Shown: positions 25,381 through 32,993 of the stretch, one piece after another
Numbering within the stretch: the stretch's first letter is position 1
Layout: each line of letters begins with the position of its first letter
NCBI GenBank assembly: GCA_947454955.1
Contig: CANGLW010000003.1
Location: 1-64,000, forward strand
Direction of reading: 5' to 3'
DNA from: Comamonadaceae bacterium
GTDB taxonomy: Bacteria; Pseudomonadota; Gammaproteobacteria; Burkholderiales; Burkholderiaceae_C
Length of the DNA: 64,000 nt
Program-made: the position numbers and the translations under genes
The notes under the pieces: model-generated
What the model was told of the DNA's origin: nothing
The model's input: only the letters and a program-made list of their open reading frames with translations
The model's database searches: none

Positions 25381-25863
25381 TCAAGGGTAAAAAGCCAGCA
25401 GCCGGTAGCCCGCCACGCGGGCGGCGTCCGGCCAAGTGTCGGGCAGGGTCAAGCCCTGGGTGATGCGCAGCTGCGCACCGGCCAAGAGCATATCGTCTTT
25501 GGCCTCGAGCTCTTGAGCGGTGATCACGCGGCGCAGCACCACGCCCGAGCTGCTGTCGGTCAGGCTCAACGCCAAAGCGGGCAAGGCCAGATCGGCACGG
25601 CTGGTGTTGCGTAAATTCATTTGCAAGCGGTAGGTGTTGCCCGCCACCCGCTCAAAGGATGAGGACTCGATCACCAAGGCCTCAGCGCGTTGGGGCAACA
25701 CCGGCTCGCACGACCAGGTGCGGCACACACGCTCGAGCATCGCGGTCACACCGGGGTAGGCGCCGAGTTGTTCGCGGCTGAGCATCAACTGCAATGCCAT
25801 CAAAAACAAGAGCAACACCGCCAGGAAAATCAAGGCTGGTGTGCGTGAAGAAGGCTGTAACAC
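25381..25863 (-). CDS. DUF3426 membrane-anchored protein lacking the zinc-ribbon
   Basis: A 160-residue protein with an N-terminal membrane helix (ALIFLAVLLLFLMALQLML) and a periplasmic DUF3426 domain (VIESSSFERVAGNTYRLQMNLRNTSRADLALPALALSLTD). Relatives in this order usually carry an N-terminal CxxC zinc ribbon and a disordered region before the helix; here none is found in any frame between prmA and this gene. The start is a GTG at 25863, 12 nt after the prmA stop, with no clear ribosome site. The function of the family is unknown. Confidence 0.78.
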   Translation of the reverse strand: MLQPSSRTPALIFLAVLLLFLMALQLMLSREQLGAYPGVTAMLERVCRTWSCEPVLPQRAEALVIESSSFERVAGNTYRLQMNLRNTSRADLALPALALSLTDSSSGVVLRRVITAQELEAKDDMLLAGAQLRITQGLTLPDTWPDAARVAGYRLLAFYP

Positions 25864-25875
25864 GCGAGCGCCCTG

Positions 25876-26769
25876 TCAGCGGCGCGCTGTCATCAGCACC
25901 CAACCCTCTTGGGTGTCAGCCACGTCCAGCTGCACATAGGGCGCGTACGCGGCTTTGAGCTCATCGGTTTGTCGCTCCAAAATACCGGCCAGCACCAGCG
26001 AGCCACCGGCGGCCACACGGTCGCACAACAAGGGGGCAAGCACTTTGAGGGGCGTGGCCAAAATATTGGCAAGAACTGTTTGATAAACACCATCCCCAAT
26101 GCCTGCGCCTTGCTCAGGCAAAGCGGCTTGGAGGGTCACGTGGTTGGCCTGCGCGTTGAGCAAGGTCGCGCTCACCGCATCGGGGTCGATGTCCAGGGCA
26201 TGGATGTCTTGCGCGCCGAACTTGGCCGCACCAATGGCCAAAATGCCTGAGCCGCAACCGTAGTCCAGCACCCGGCCAAGATTTTGAGAGTTACGCGCAA
26301 TCCAGCGCAAACACATGCGGGTGGTGGGGTGGGTGCCAGTGCCAAAAGCCAAACCGGGGTCAAGCCGAATGACGGTTTGTGCCTGCGCTGGCGGCTCGTG
26401 CCAGGTGGGCACAATCCAAAACGTGGGGTTGATTTCCACCGGTTCGAACTGCGACTGCGTCAAACGCACCCAGTCTTGTTCGGGCACATGCTGCACACCC
26501 AGCACCTCGCAGCCGGCAAAGAAGTCTTGCGCTTGCAAGAGCACCGCTGCCTCGTTCGCCGCGTCTTTGTTCGGGTAGAGCGCAATCACGCGCGAGCGCT
26601 GCCAGCCGTCTTTGGGCGCGGGCATGCCCGGCTCGCCAAACAGGGCTTGCTCGGCATCGGTTTGGGCGTCGGCGTCTTCCACGCTCACGCTCAGGGCATC
26701 GAGCGCATCGAGCGCATCGCTCAGCGTCTCCACCCGGTCTTGCGGGCACATCAGGCGTAACTCGAACAT
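25876..26769 (-). CDS. prmA: Ribosomal protein L11 methyltransferase PrmA
   Basis: A 297-residue SAM methyltransferase that trimethylates L11. The N-terminal substrate-recognition domain (FELRLMCPQDRVETLSDALDAL) is followed by the linker DPGLAFGTGTHPTTRMCLRWI, and the SAM fold has LDYGCGSGILAIGAAKFG, ALDIDPDAV and the catalytic-site LANILATPLKVLAP. The start at 26769 overlaps the accC stop (TGATG), so it is coupled to the fatty-acid genes. Confidence 0.94.
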   Translation of the reverse strand: MFELRLMCPQDRVETLSDALDALDALSVSVEDADAQTDAEQALFGEPGMPAPKDGWQRSRVIALYPNKDAANEAAVLLQAQDFFAGCEVLGVQHVPEQDWVRLTQSQFEPVEINPTFWIVPTWHEPPAQAQTVIRLDPGLAFGTGTHPTTRMCLRWIARNSQNLGRVLDYGCGSGILAIGAAKFGAQDIHALDIDPDAVSATLLNAQANHVTLQAALPEQGAGIGDGVYQTVLANILATPLKVLAPLLCDRVAAGGSLVLAGILERQTDELKAAYAPYVQLDVADTQEGWVLMTARR

Positions 26770-28118
26770 CAGCGTTTGTGTTGGCTCAGCCACTCTTCGA
26801 GGTAATGGATGTTGGTGCCACCGCTCATGAACTTGGCATCCACCATCAACTCACGGTGCAAGGGGATGTTGGAGTTGATGCCTTCGACCACCGTCTCAGC
26901 CAGCGCGGTGCGCATGCGGGCAATGGCTTGCGCGCGGGTGTCGCCGTGCACAATGATTTTGCCGATCATCGAGTCGTAGTTCGGGGGCACAAAGTAGTTG
27001 GTGTAAACATGCGAATCCACCCGCACACCCGGGCCACCCGGGGCGTGCCACATGGTGATGCGACCGGGTGAGGGGATGAATTTGTAAGGGTCTTCGGCGT
27101 TGATGCGGCACTCGATCGCGTGCCCGCGGATCTCGATGTCGCGCTGGGCAAACGGCAGTTTCTCGCCAGCGGCCACCATGATCTGGGTTTTCACAATATC
27201 GATCCCAGTGATGAACTCGGTCACCGGGTGCTCCACCTGCACGCGGGTGTTCATCTCGATGAAATAAAACTCGCCGTCCTCGTACAAGAACTCAAAGGTG
27301 CCCGCGCCACGGTAGCCAATTTTTTTACAGGCCGCCACACAACGCTCGCCAATTTTCTCAATCAACTTGCGCGGGATGCCCGGGGCGGGCGCTTCTTCAA
27401 TCACCTTTTGGTGACGGCGCTGCATGGAGCAATCGCGCTCGCCCAGGTACACCGCGTTGCGGTGCTTGTCGGCCAGCACCTGAATCTCGATGTGGCGCGG
27501 GTTCTGGAGAAACTTCTCCATGTACACCGCAGGATTGCCGAATGCTGCACCGGCCTCGGCCTTGGTCATTTGCACCGCGTTGACCAGCGCCGCCTCGGTG
27601 TGCACCACCCGCATGCCGCGCCCACCGCCGCCGCCTGCGGCTTTGATGATGACCGGGTAGCCAATCGACTTGGCGATGCGGCGGATCTGCGCGGGTTCAT
27701 CAGGCAACTCGCCCTCGGAACCTGGCACGCAAGGCACGCCAGCTTTGATCATGGCCTGCTTGGCCGAGACCTTGTCGCCCATGATGCGGATCGACTCGGG
27801 GGTGGGGCCAATGAACTGGAAACCGCTTTGCTCGACCTTCTCGGCAAAGCCAGCGTTCTCGCTCAAAAAACCGTAACCGGGGTGGATGGCCTCGGCATCG
27901 GTCACCTCGGCCGCCGAGATGATGGCGGGCATGTTGAGGTAACTCAAATTAGAGGCTGCTGGGCCGATACACACCGCTTCTTCGGCCAACTTCACGTATT
28001 TGGCTTCGCGGTCGGCCTCGGAATAGACCATCACCGCTTTCACGCCCAGCTCGCGGCAGGCGCGCTGGATGCGAAGCGCGATCTCGCCACGGTTGGCGAC
28101 CAGAATTTTCTTGAACAT
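26769..28118 (-). CDS. accC: Acetyl-CoA carboxylase, biotin carboxylase subunit
   Basis: A 449-residue ATP-grasp enzyme that carboxylates biotin on AccB, the first step of fatty-acid synthesis. Signatures are the start [15 protein letters not shown], the ATP-binding [10 protein letters not shown], the [25 protein letters not shown] segment, [27 protein letters not shown] with the metal-binding Glu residues, and the C-terminal domain. Length and order match AccC exactly. It follows accB after 12 nt. Confidence 0.97.
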   Translation of the reverse strand: MFKKILVANRGEIALRIQRACRELGVKAVMVYSEADREAKYVKLAEEAVCIGPAASNLSYLNMPAIISAAEVTDAEAIHPGYGFLSENAGFAEKVEQSGFQFIGPTPESIRIMGDKVSAKQAMIKAGVPCVPGSEGELPDEPAQIRRIAKSIGYPVIIKAAGGGGGRGMRVVHTEAALVNAVQMTKAEAGAAFGNPAVYMEKFLQNPRHIEIQVLADKHRNAVYLGERDCSMQRRHQKVIEEAPAPGIPRKLIEKIGERCVAACKKIGYRGAGTFEFLYEDGEFYFIEMNTRVQVEHPVTEFITGIDIVKTQIMVAAGEKLPFAQRDIEIRGHAIECRINAEDPYKFIPSPGRITMWHAPGGPGVRVDSHVYTNYFVPPNYDSMIGKIIVHGDTRAQAIARMRTALAETVVEGINSNIPLHRELMVDAKFMSGGTNIHYLEEWLSQHKR

Positions 28119-28130
28119 GAGGGGCCTGCT

Positions 28131-28598
28131 TTATTCGATGATGAACAAAGCTTGACCGTACTCGACGGCCTGGCCGTTGTCGCACAGGATTTTGCGCACC
28201 GTGCCCGACTTGTCGGACTCGATCTCGTTGAGGATCTTCATGGCCTCGACGATGCACAGGGTGTCGCCCTCTTTGACCACCGAGCCCACTTCCACAAACG
28301 AGGCAGCGCCAGGCGACGACGAACGGTAGAAGGTGCCCACCATGGGCGACTTGACGGTGTGACCAGTGGCTTCAACCGCCTCGGTTGCCACGGGGGCAGC
28401 GGCGGGTGCTTCAGCGACGGGGGCTGGAGCCGCGACAGGCTGGGTCAACACCGGTGCGGCGGGGGCCACATAGCTTTGCACCACAGCTGGGGCGCTTTTG
28501 ACGATGCGAACTTTGCCCTCGGCCTCGGTGATTTCAAGCTCCGAGACATTGGAATCAGACACCAGGTCGATGAGGGTTTTGAGTTTGCGCAAATCCAT
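28131..28598 (-). CDS. accB: Acetyl-CoA carboxylase biotin carboxyl carrier protein
   Basis: A 155-residue carrier protein. The N-terminal dimerisation helix ([18 protein letters not shown]) is joined by an Ala/Pro linker (~40-75) to the biotinyl domain, with the biotinylated Lys121 in EAMKILNEI and the thumb loop around [15 protein letters not shown]. The ATG at 28598 has GGAG 6 nt upstream; the frame stays open to 28634. It heads the accB-accC-prmA-DUF3426-kinase operon. Confidence 0.97.
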   Translation of the reverse strand: MDLRKLKTLIDLVSDSNVSELEITEAEGKVRIVKSAPAVVQSYVAPAAPVLTQPVAAPAPVAEAPAAAPVATEAVEATGHTVKSPMVGTFYRSSSPGAASFVEVGSVVKEGDTLCIVEAMKILNEIESDKSGTVRKILCDNGQAVEYGQALFIIE

Positions 28599-28646
28599 AG
28601 AAGCTCCAACGTTTTGATGGCTAAGCATCAACAAAACAAGGTAACA

Positions 28647-28693
28647 GGTGGCTTTTTGCAGCGATCTTGATCGCTCTGCATCTCAAGGCCACC
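28647..28693 (-). promoter_or_regulatory. Structured leader / palindrome upstream of accB
   Basis: A near-perfect palindrome, AGCGATC-TT-GATCGCT (28660-28675), is nested within outer arms GGTGGC (28647-28652) and GCCACC (28688-28693). No T tract follows on the minus strand. It may be a regulator-binding site or an RNA fold controlling accBC. Confidence 0.5.
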
Positions 28694-28708
28694 CGTACGC
28701 AGAAGCCC

Positions 28709-29254
28709 TTACTTTAACCCATGCCAGCGCTGCAGGTCATCGGGGCTGACCCGACCTATCTTGCGATCCAGCACTTGGCCTTTGGCACCCACCACCACGG
28801 TGAAGGGCAAACCACCCGGGCCATTGCCCAAACTTTGGCTCAGCGCCACCCCTTCCATGCCGGCCATGACCACCGGAAACGCCAAAGGCTGACGCGCTAA
28901 AAAGGCCTGAACAGCAGACAGCTTATCCACCGCCAAACCCAAGACTTGCCAACCGTTGGCTGAATTTTGCTGGGAAAAGGCGTTCAATAAAGGCAATTCT
29001 TCAATGCAAGGCGGGCACCAGGTGGCCCAAAAGTTGATCAGCAAAGGCTTGCCTTGCAAGCTCTTCAAGGCCAAGCTGCCACCTTCGGGCGTGTTCAGCG
29101 TCAAGCCCCACAGGGCGGCCAAAGCCGGGTCAACAGCAGCACCAGAACCCGCCGGACCCGCTGGACCCGCGTTACGCTGCCAAGCCACCCCCACACCGGC
29201 CAACACCCCCACAGCCGCAGCACCCGCCACCCAAACACGTCGATTCATCGTCAC
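28709..29254 (-). CDS. TlpA-like periplasmic thioredoxin
   Basis: A ~181-residue exported thioredoxin-fold protein. An N-terminal signal anchor (RRVWVAGAAAVGVLAGVGVAW) is followed by a Gly/Ala/Pro linker and a TlpA/ResA-type domain with Cys80 and Cys83 in FWATWCPPC, a cis-Pro region GGLPFTVVV and the family insert. It probably reduces or oxidises thiols in the periplasm, for example during cytochrome c maturation. The GTG at 29254 forms a GTGA overlap with the upstream stop and has GAGGG a few bases before; an ATG two codons later (29248) is an alternative start. Confidence 0.87.
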   Translation of the reverse strand: MTMNRRVWVAGAAAVGVLAGVGVAWQRNAGPAGPAGSGAAVDPALAALWGLTLNTPEGGSLALKSLQGKPLLINFWATWCPPCIEELPLLNAFSQQNSANGWQVLGLAVDKLSAVQAFLARQPLAFPVVMAGMEGVALSQSLGNGPGGLPFTVVVGAKGQVLDRKIGRVSPDDLQRWHGLK

Positions 29255-29844
29255 AACACACCCTCATCTGCTTCTAAAAGTGCCAAAACGGCTTTCAAGT
29301 CACCTCGCGGTGTGCGGTTTTTTGCGTCAGGCTTGAGGGCACCTCGCAAATCATCCAAATCATGGATGAGTAAATGCACGCCCACACTCTCGCCCAAGTC
29401 CAGGCAACGGTCATGAACACTCAAGGCATCGACCGGCTCGCCCTGAAAACCCGGCACGCTTTTGACCTCAAAACGCACACCCAGATCAATCAAACCAATC
29501 TCAGCCGACTTGGGGTCATCGCAAAACAATTGCAGGTAAATATCCGACAAGCGGGTGGCGGTGCCGTACCAAACCGCGCCACTCAAGTGCGGGCGAAACT
29601 CCGCCAAGCGCCGCATCCATTCGGCCGCCAGGCGGCGCAGAGCGCGCAATTCTTTGGGCTGGGTGTCGGCGCAAAACAGGTCGATGTACTCGCGCACCGC
29701 GTCTTCAAGTTCGTCGTTGCCAGGCAAGGGGGTGCGCGGCGGCAAGCCCAGTTGCTTGACCGCGCGGCGCTTGGCCGGCCCCCACTCCAGGCCTTCTTCC
29801 ACCGCGATCTGCGCGGCCACTGCGGCAATTTCTGACTTGCTCAT
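29251..29844 (-). CDS. Conserved protein of unknown function
   Basis: A 197-residue cytoplasmic protein, helical in its first half (SEIAAVAAQIAVEEGLEWGPAKRRAVKQLGLPPRTPLPGN), with a central stretch GAVWYGTATRLSDIYLQLFCDD that faintly recalls nucleotidyltransferase cores (glycine turn followed by SDI), although the usual second acidic residue is missing. No membrane segment or signal. It lies divergent from mpl, 54 nt away, and overlaps the thioredoxin gene by 4 nt. The function is not assigned. Confidence 0.7.
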   Translation of the reverse strand: MSKSEIAAVAAQIAVEEGLEWGPAKRRAVKQLGLPPRTPLPGNDELEDAVREYIDLFCADTQPKELRALRRLAAEWMRRLAEFRPHLSGAVWYGTATRLSDIYLQLFCDDPKSAEIGLIDLGVRFEVKSVPGFQGEPVDALSVHDRCLDLGESVGVHLLIHDLDDLRGALKPDAKNRTPRGDLKAVLALLEADEGVL

Positions 29845-29898
29845 AAGCTCCCACCATGCCCATTCAATGCGCTTGATTGTGCCGCCTAAAATCAGCGC

Positions 29899-31488
29899 AT
29901 GCATATACACATTCTGGGCATTTGCGGCACCTTCATGGGGGGCCTGGCCGCCCTGGCCCGGGAGGCTGGCCACACCGTCACCGGCTGCGACGCCGGCGTT
30001 TACCCCCCGATGAGCGACCAGCTGCGCGCCCTGGGCATCGAGCTGATGGAAGGTTTTGGCACCGAGCAACTCGCGCTCCAACCCGACATGTATGTGGTGG
30101 GCAATGTGGTGAGCCGCGCGCGCCAAGCCGACGGCACGCCGAAGTTCCCGCTGATGGAAGCCATCATGGACCAGGGCCTGCCCTACACCAGCGGGCCGCA
30201 GTGGCTGGCCGAGCATGTGCTGCAGGGCCGTCATGTGTTGGCGGTGGCTGGCACGCACGGCAAAACCACAACGACCTCGATGTTGGCTTGGATTTTGGAA
30301 CACGCGGGGCTGCAGCCTGGGTTTTTAGTGGGCGGCGTGCCTTTGAATTTTGGGGTGTCTGCGCGTCTTGGGGGGGGCTCATCAAACCGTCGTGTTGATA
30401 GCGGTGAAGGCGGAGCAGGACAGGCCTTGGCTCCGTGTCCCCCGCCCGCTTTGCGGGCTCCTCCTTTACCTGCGCCAAGCCCAGACCTACCCCACCTTGG
30501 GCAGCGCCTTGATGGAGCAACAGCTGACTCAGCGTCTTCTCTCGCTGGCACGGCCCCCTCGGGGGGCAGCGAGGACACACCAGTGCCGAGCGTGGGGGCC
30601 CCATTCGTCATCGAGGCCGACGAGTACGACACCGCGTTTTTCGACAAGCGCAGCAAATTTGTGCATTACCGCCCGCGCACCGCGGTGCTCAACAACCTGG
30701 AGTTTGACCACGCCGACATCTTTGATGACTTGGCGGCGATCGAGCGGCAGTTTCACCACCTGGTGCGCACCGTACCGGCCAGCGGGCGGGTGGTGGTCAA
30801 TGGGCTGGAAGAAAGCCTAGCGCGGGTGGTGCACACCGGGTGTTGGAGCGAGCAGCGCAGCTTTGGCGCTGCGGTGAGTGATTTTTCTGCGCAGGGCGAG
30901 CCGCATGATTTTGCGGTGCTGCAGGCTGGCAAGGTGGTCGCGCAGGTACGCTGGTCTCTTAACGGTGTGCACAACCAGCTCAACGCGCTGGCTGCTATCG
31001 CTGCGGCTGAGCATGTGGGCGTGTCGCCGCAGGCCGCTGCGCAGGCGCTGAGTGAGTTTCAAAACGTCAAACGCCGAATGGAAGTGCGTGGCACGGTGGG
31101 CGGTGTGACGGTGCTCGACGACTTTGCGCACCACCCCACCGCCATTCGCACCACGGTGGACGGGTTGCGCCGGCAGGTGGGCAGCGCGCGTATTTTGGCG
31201 GTGTTTGAGCCGCGCTCCAACACCATGAAGCTGGGCACGATGAAGTCGCAACTGCCTTGGAGCTTGGAACAAGCCGACCTGTCGTTTTGCCACAGTGGCG
31301 GCTTAGGCTGGGACGCCACTGAAGCCCTGGCACCTATGGGTGCGCGCTGTGTGGTGGCTGACAACATCGGCGCATTGGTCGATGCCGTCATCGCCGCGGC
31401 CAAGCCCGGTGACCACATCTTGTGCATGAGCAATGGCGGCTTTGGCGGCATTCACCAGAAGCTGCTGGATGCGCTATCGAAAAAATAG
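29899..31488 (+). CDS. mpl: UDP-N-acetylmuramate:L-alanyl-gamma-D-glutamyl-meso-diaminopimelate ligase
   Basis: A 529-residue Mur-family ligase that returns recycled tripeptide to UDP-MurNAc. Signatures: N-terminal Rossmann IHILGICGTFMGGLA, P-loop AGTHGKTTTTSM (117-128), VIEADEYDTAFFDKRSKFVHY, NNLEFDHADIF, FAHHPTAI and HILCMSNGGFGGIHQKLL. Family members are near 455 residues; the excess lies almost wholly in residues ~159-233, a repeat-like Gly/Pro/Ser-rich insertion just before VIEADEYD. The frame continues intact, so the protein may still be active. The last codons and stop lie within a GCGCTAT/ATAGCG palindrome (31471-31490). Confidence 0.93.
   Translation: MHIHILGICGTFMGGLAALAREAGHTVTGCDAGVYPPMSDQLRALGIELMEGFGTEQLALQPDMYVVGNVVSRARQADGTPKFPLMEAIMDQGLPYTSGPQWLAEHVLQGRHVLAVAGTHGKTTTTSMLAWILEHAGLQPGFLVGGVPLNFGVSARLGGGSSNRRVDSGEGGAGQALAPCPPPALRAPPLPAPSPDLPHLGQRLDGATADSASSLAGTAPSGGSEDTPVPSVGAPFVIEADEYDTAFFDKRSKFVHYRPRTAVLNNLEFDHADIFDDLAAIERQFHHLVRTVPASGRVVVNGLEESLARVVHTGCWSEQRSFGAAVSDFSAQGEPHDFAVLQAGKVVAQVRWSLNGVHNQLNALAAIAAAEHVGVSPQAAAQALSEFQNVKRRMEVRGTVGGVTVLDDFAHHPTAIRTTVDGLRRQVGSARILAVFEPRSNTMKLGTMKSQLPWSLEQADLSFCHSGGLGWDATEALAPMGARCVVADNIGALVDAVIAAAKPGDHILCMSNGGFGGIHQKLLDALSKK
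30373..30597. repeat. 225-bp in-frame insertion in mpl, repeat-element-like
   Basis: Absent from the family pattern, which reads straight from ARLG to FVIEADEYD. It contains a perfect hairpin GCCCGC-TTT-GCGGGC (30444-30458) and a larger one with outer arms CTCGCTG/CAGCGAG and inner GCCCCC/GGGGGC (30541-30573). It begins and ends in G runs. The translated residues are low-complexity. This looks like an intergenic-type repeat that landed in a gene and kept the frame. Confidence 0.65.
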
Positions 31489-31533
31489 CGTCAATCTCAA
31501 TATCAAAGAGACTTATCGCTGGATTTCTCATAA

Positions 31534-31560
31534 AAAACGCCCGGCAGAACCGGGCGTTTT
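31534..31560. terminator. Bidirectional terminator between mpl and DAHP synthase
   Basis: AAAACGCCCGG and CCGGGCGTTTT form a perfect 11-bp stem with a 5-nt loop. A runs on the left and T runs on the right let it serve both convergent genes. Confidence 0.88.
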
Positions 31561-31635
31561 CATGGGTTGAATCATGAGTTGAGGCTGAACTCAATCAGCT
31601 CAGCAACAGCTCGTCATCAACATCTCATCCGCATC

Positions 31636-32760
31636 TCATCCACGTTGGCGGCGTGCCAACACACCTTGTGACAAGACGTCCAAACAGGCCAGCGAATCGT
31701 CCCAACCCAGGCAGGCATCGGTGATGCTCTGACCGTAGGCCAACTTGCTCGGGTCGTCTTTGCCGGGGGTGAACTTCTGGGCGCCGGCTTGGATGTGGCT
31801 TTCCACCATCACGCCAAACACCTGGTGCGACCCGCTGCTGATTTGCGCGGCGATGTCTTTGGCCACCTCGAGCTGCTTCTCGTGCTGCTTGCTGCTGTTG
31901 GCATGGCTGCAGTCCACCATCAAGGTGGGGGGCAGCTTGGCGGCTTCCAGGTCTTTGCAGGCGGCGGCCACGCTGGCGGCGTCGTAGTTCGGTGCCTTGC
32001 CGCCGCGCAAAATCACGTGGCAGTCTTGGTTGCCGTTGGTTTGCACAATGGCCACCTGGCCGTTTTTGTGCACCGACAAAAAGTGGTGGCCACGGCCTGC
32101 GGCTTGGATCGCGTCGGTGGCGATTTTGATGTTGCCGTCCGTCCCGTTCTTGAAACCAATGGGCGCAGAAATGCCCGAGGCCAGCTCGCGGTGCACCTGG
32201 CTCTCGGTGGTGCGCGCACCAATTGCGCCCCAGGCGATCAGGTCGCCAATGTACTGGGGCGAAATCACGTCCAGGAACTCGCTGCCCGCGGGCAGGCCCA
32301 GGCGGTTGATCTCAATGAGCAGCTGGCGCGCGATGCGTAGGCCCTCGTCAATGCGGTAGCTCTCGTCCAGGTAGGGATCGTTGATCAAACCTTTCCAACC
32401 CACCGTGGTGCGCGGCTTCTCGAAGTACACGCGCATCACAATTTCCAGCGTGCCCGCGTACTGGTCGCGCAGCACCTTGAGGCGGCGGGCGTAGTCAATC
32501 GCAGCAGCCGGGTCGTGGATGGAGCACGGGCCAATCACCACCAAGAGGCGGTCGTCGGTGCCGGCCATGATGTTGTGGATGGTCTTGCGGGTGTCGGTGA
32601 TCAGGGTCTCGACCGGCGTACCCAAAATCGGGAAAAAGCGAATCAGATGCTCAGGTGGGGGTAACACAGTGATGTCCTTGATGCGTTCATCGTCCGCATG
32701 GCTGGTGCGGTCCATGGGTTGCGCACCGGGGGGATATCGGTGGATCTGAGGGTTGGTCAT
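31636..32760 (-). CDS. aroG: 3-deoxy-7-phosphoheptulonate synthase (DAHP synthase, type I)
   Basis: A 374-residue AroG/AroF-type enzyme that condenses PEP and erythrose 4-phosphate at the entry of the shikimate pathway. Visible segments: IKDITVLPPPEHLIRFFP (regulatory N-terminus), VVIGPCSIHDPAAAIDYA (metal-binding Cys), MRVYFEKPRTTVGWKGLINDP, SEFLDVISPQYIGDLIAWGAIGARTTESQ, GFKNGTDGN and MVDCSHANSSK. AAGGA lies 6 nt before the ATG at 32760. The upstream leader holds a Phe/Tyr-rich peptide gene and a terminator that can be replaced by an antiterminator, so expression is probably set by charged tRNA-Phe or tRNA-Tyr. Confidence 0.94.
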   Translation of the reverse strand: MTNPQIHRYPPGAQPMDRTSHADDERIKDITVLPPPEHLIRFFPILGTPVETLITDTRKTIHNIMAGTDDRLLVVIGPCSIHDPAAAIDYARRLKVLRDQYAGTLEIVMRVYFEKPRTTVGWKGLINDPYLDESYRIDEGLRIARQLLIEINRLGLPAGSEFLDVISPQYIGDLIAWGAIGARTTESQVHRELASGISAPIGFKNGTDGNIKIATDAIQAAGRGHHFLSVHKNGQVAIVQTNGNQDCHVILRGGKAPNYDAASVAAACKDLEAAKLPPTLMVDCSHANSSKQHEKQLEVAKDIAAQISSGSHQVFGVMVESHIQAGAQKFTPGKDDPSKLAYGQSITDACLGWDDSLACLDVLSQGVLARRQRG

Positions 32761-32788
32761 CGCGTGTCCTTTCAATTCAATGGGGCAT

Positions 32789-32818
32789 AAAAAAACCGCC
32801 GGGGTTTCCGGCGGTTTT
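32789..32818 (-). terminator. Attenuator terminator in the aroG leader
   Basis: On the minus strand AAAACCGCCGG (32818-32808) pairs with CCGGCGGTTTT (32802-32792) over 11 bp, and seven T residues end at 32789. It lies 28 nt before the aroG start, downstream of the leader peptide gene. The 5-prime arm can instead pair with ACCGGCGGT (32870-32862) inside the leader peptide codons. Confidence 0.87.
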
Positions 32819-32849
32819 GGGAGGATTCGGGCTGCTTTTCAGGCTGTGC

Positions 32850-32912
32850 TCAGATCTCTCTACCGCCGGTGGCGCTTGAGAAATAAAAGTAGCTAAAGAA
32901 AAACTTAGACAT
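32850..32912 (-). CDS. aroG leader peptide (Phe/Tyr-rich attenuator peptide)
   Basis: A 20-residue reading frame, ATG at 32912 to TGA at 32850. Residues 4-11 read FFFSYFYF: five Phe and two Tyr codons in eight. The last third (ATGGR codons) contains ACCGGCGGT, complementary to the 5-prime arm of the terminator at 32789. This is the layout of classical leader-peptide attenuation: a ribosome stalled on Phe/Tyr codons leaves the segment free to form an antiterminator, while a ribosome reaching the stop covers it and lets the terminator form. No Shine-Dalgarno is seen; TG-T-TACATT (an extended -10 at 32919-32926) lies only 6 nt before the ATG, so translation may be leaderless. Confidence 0.82.
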   Translation of the reverse strand: MSKFFFSYFYFSSATGGREI

Positions 32913-32993
32913 GCATTCAATGTAACACAGCTTGCTGACAGTGATTTGACGACCTGCTTAGGTAGGTCCTTGAGGCCGTCTTTGAGACGAACA

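Noticed and set aside
27120-28670. 516-codon plus-strand frame opposite accC and accB
   Set aside because: Crosses two well-defined genes and their junction; His/Gly/Asp-rich antisense translation.
29845-30303. N-terminal extension of the unknown protein at 29251 into mpl
   Set aside because: The extra 153 codons are antisense to the start of mpl; ATG 29844 gives a sensible protein.
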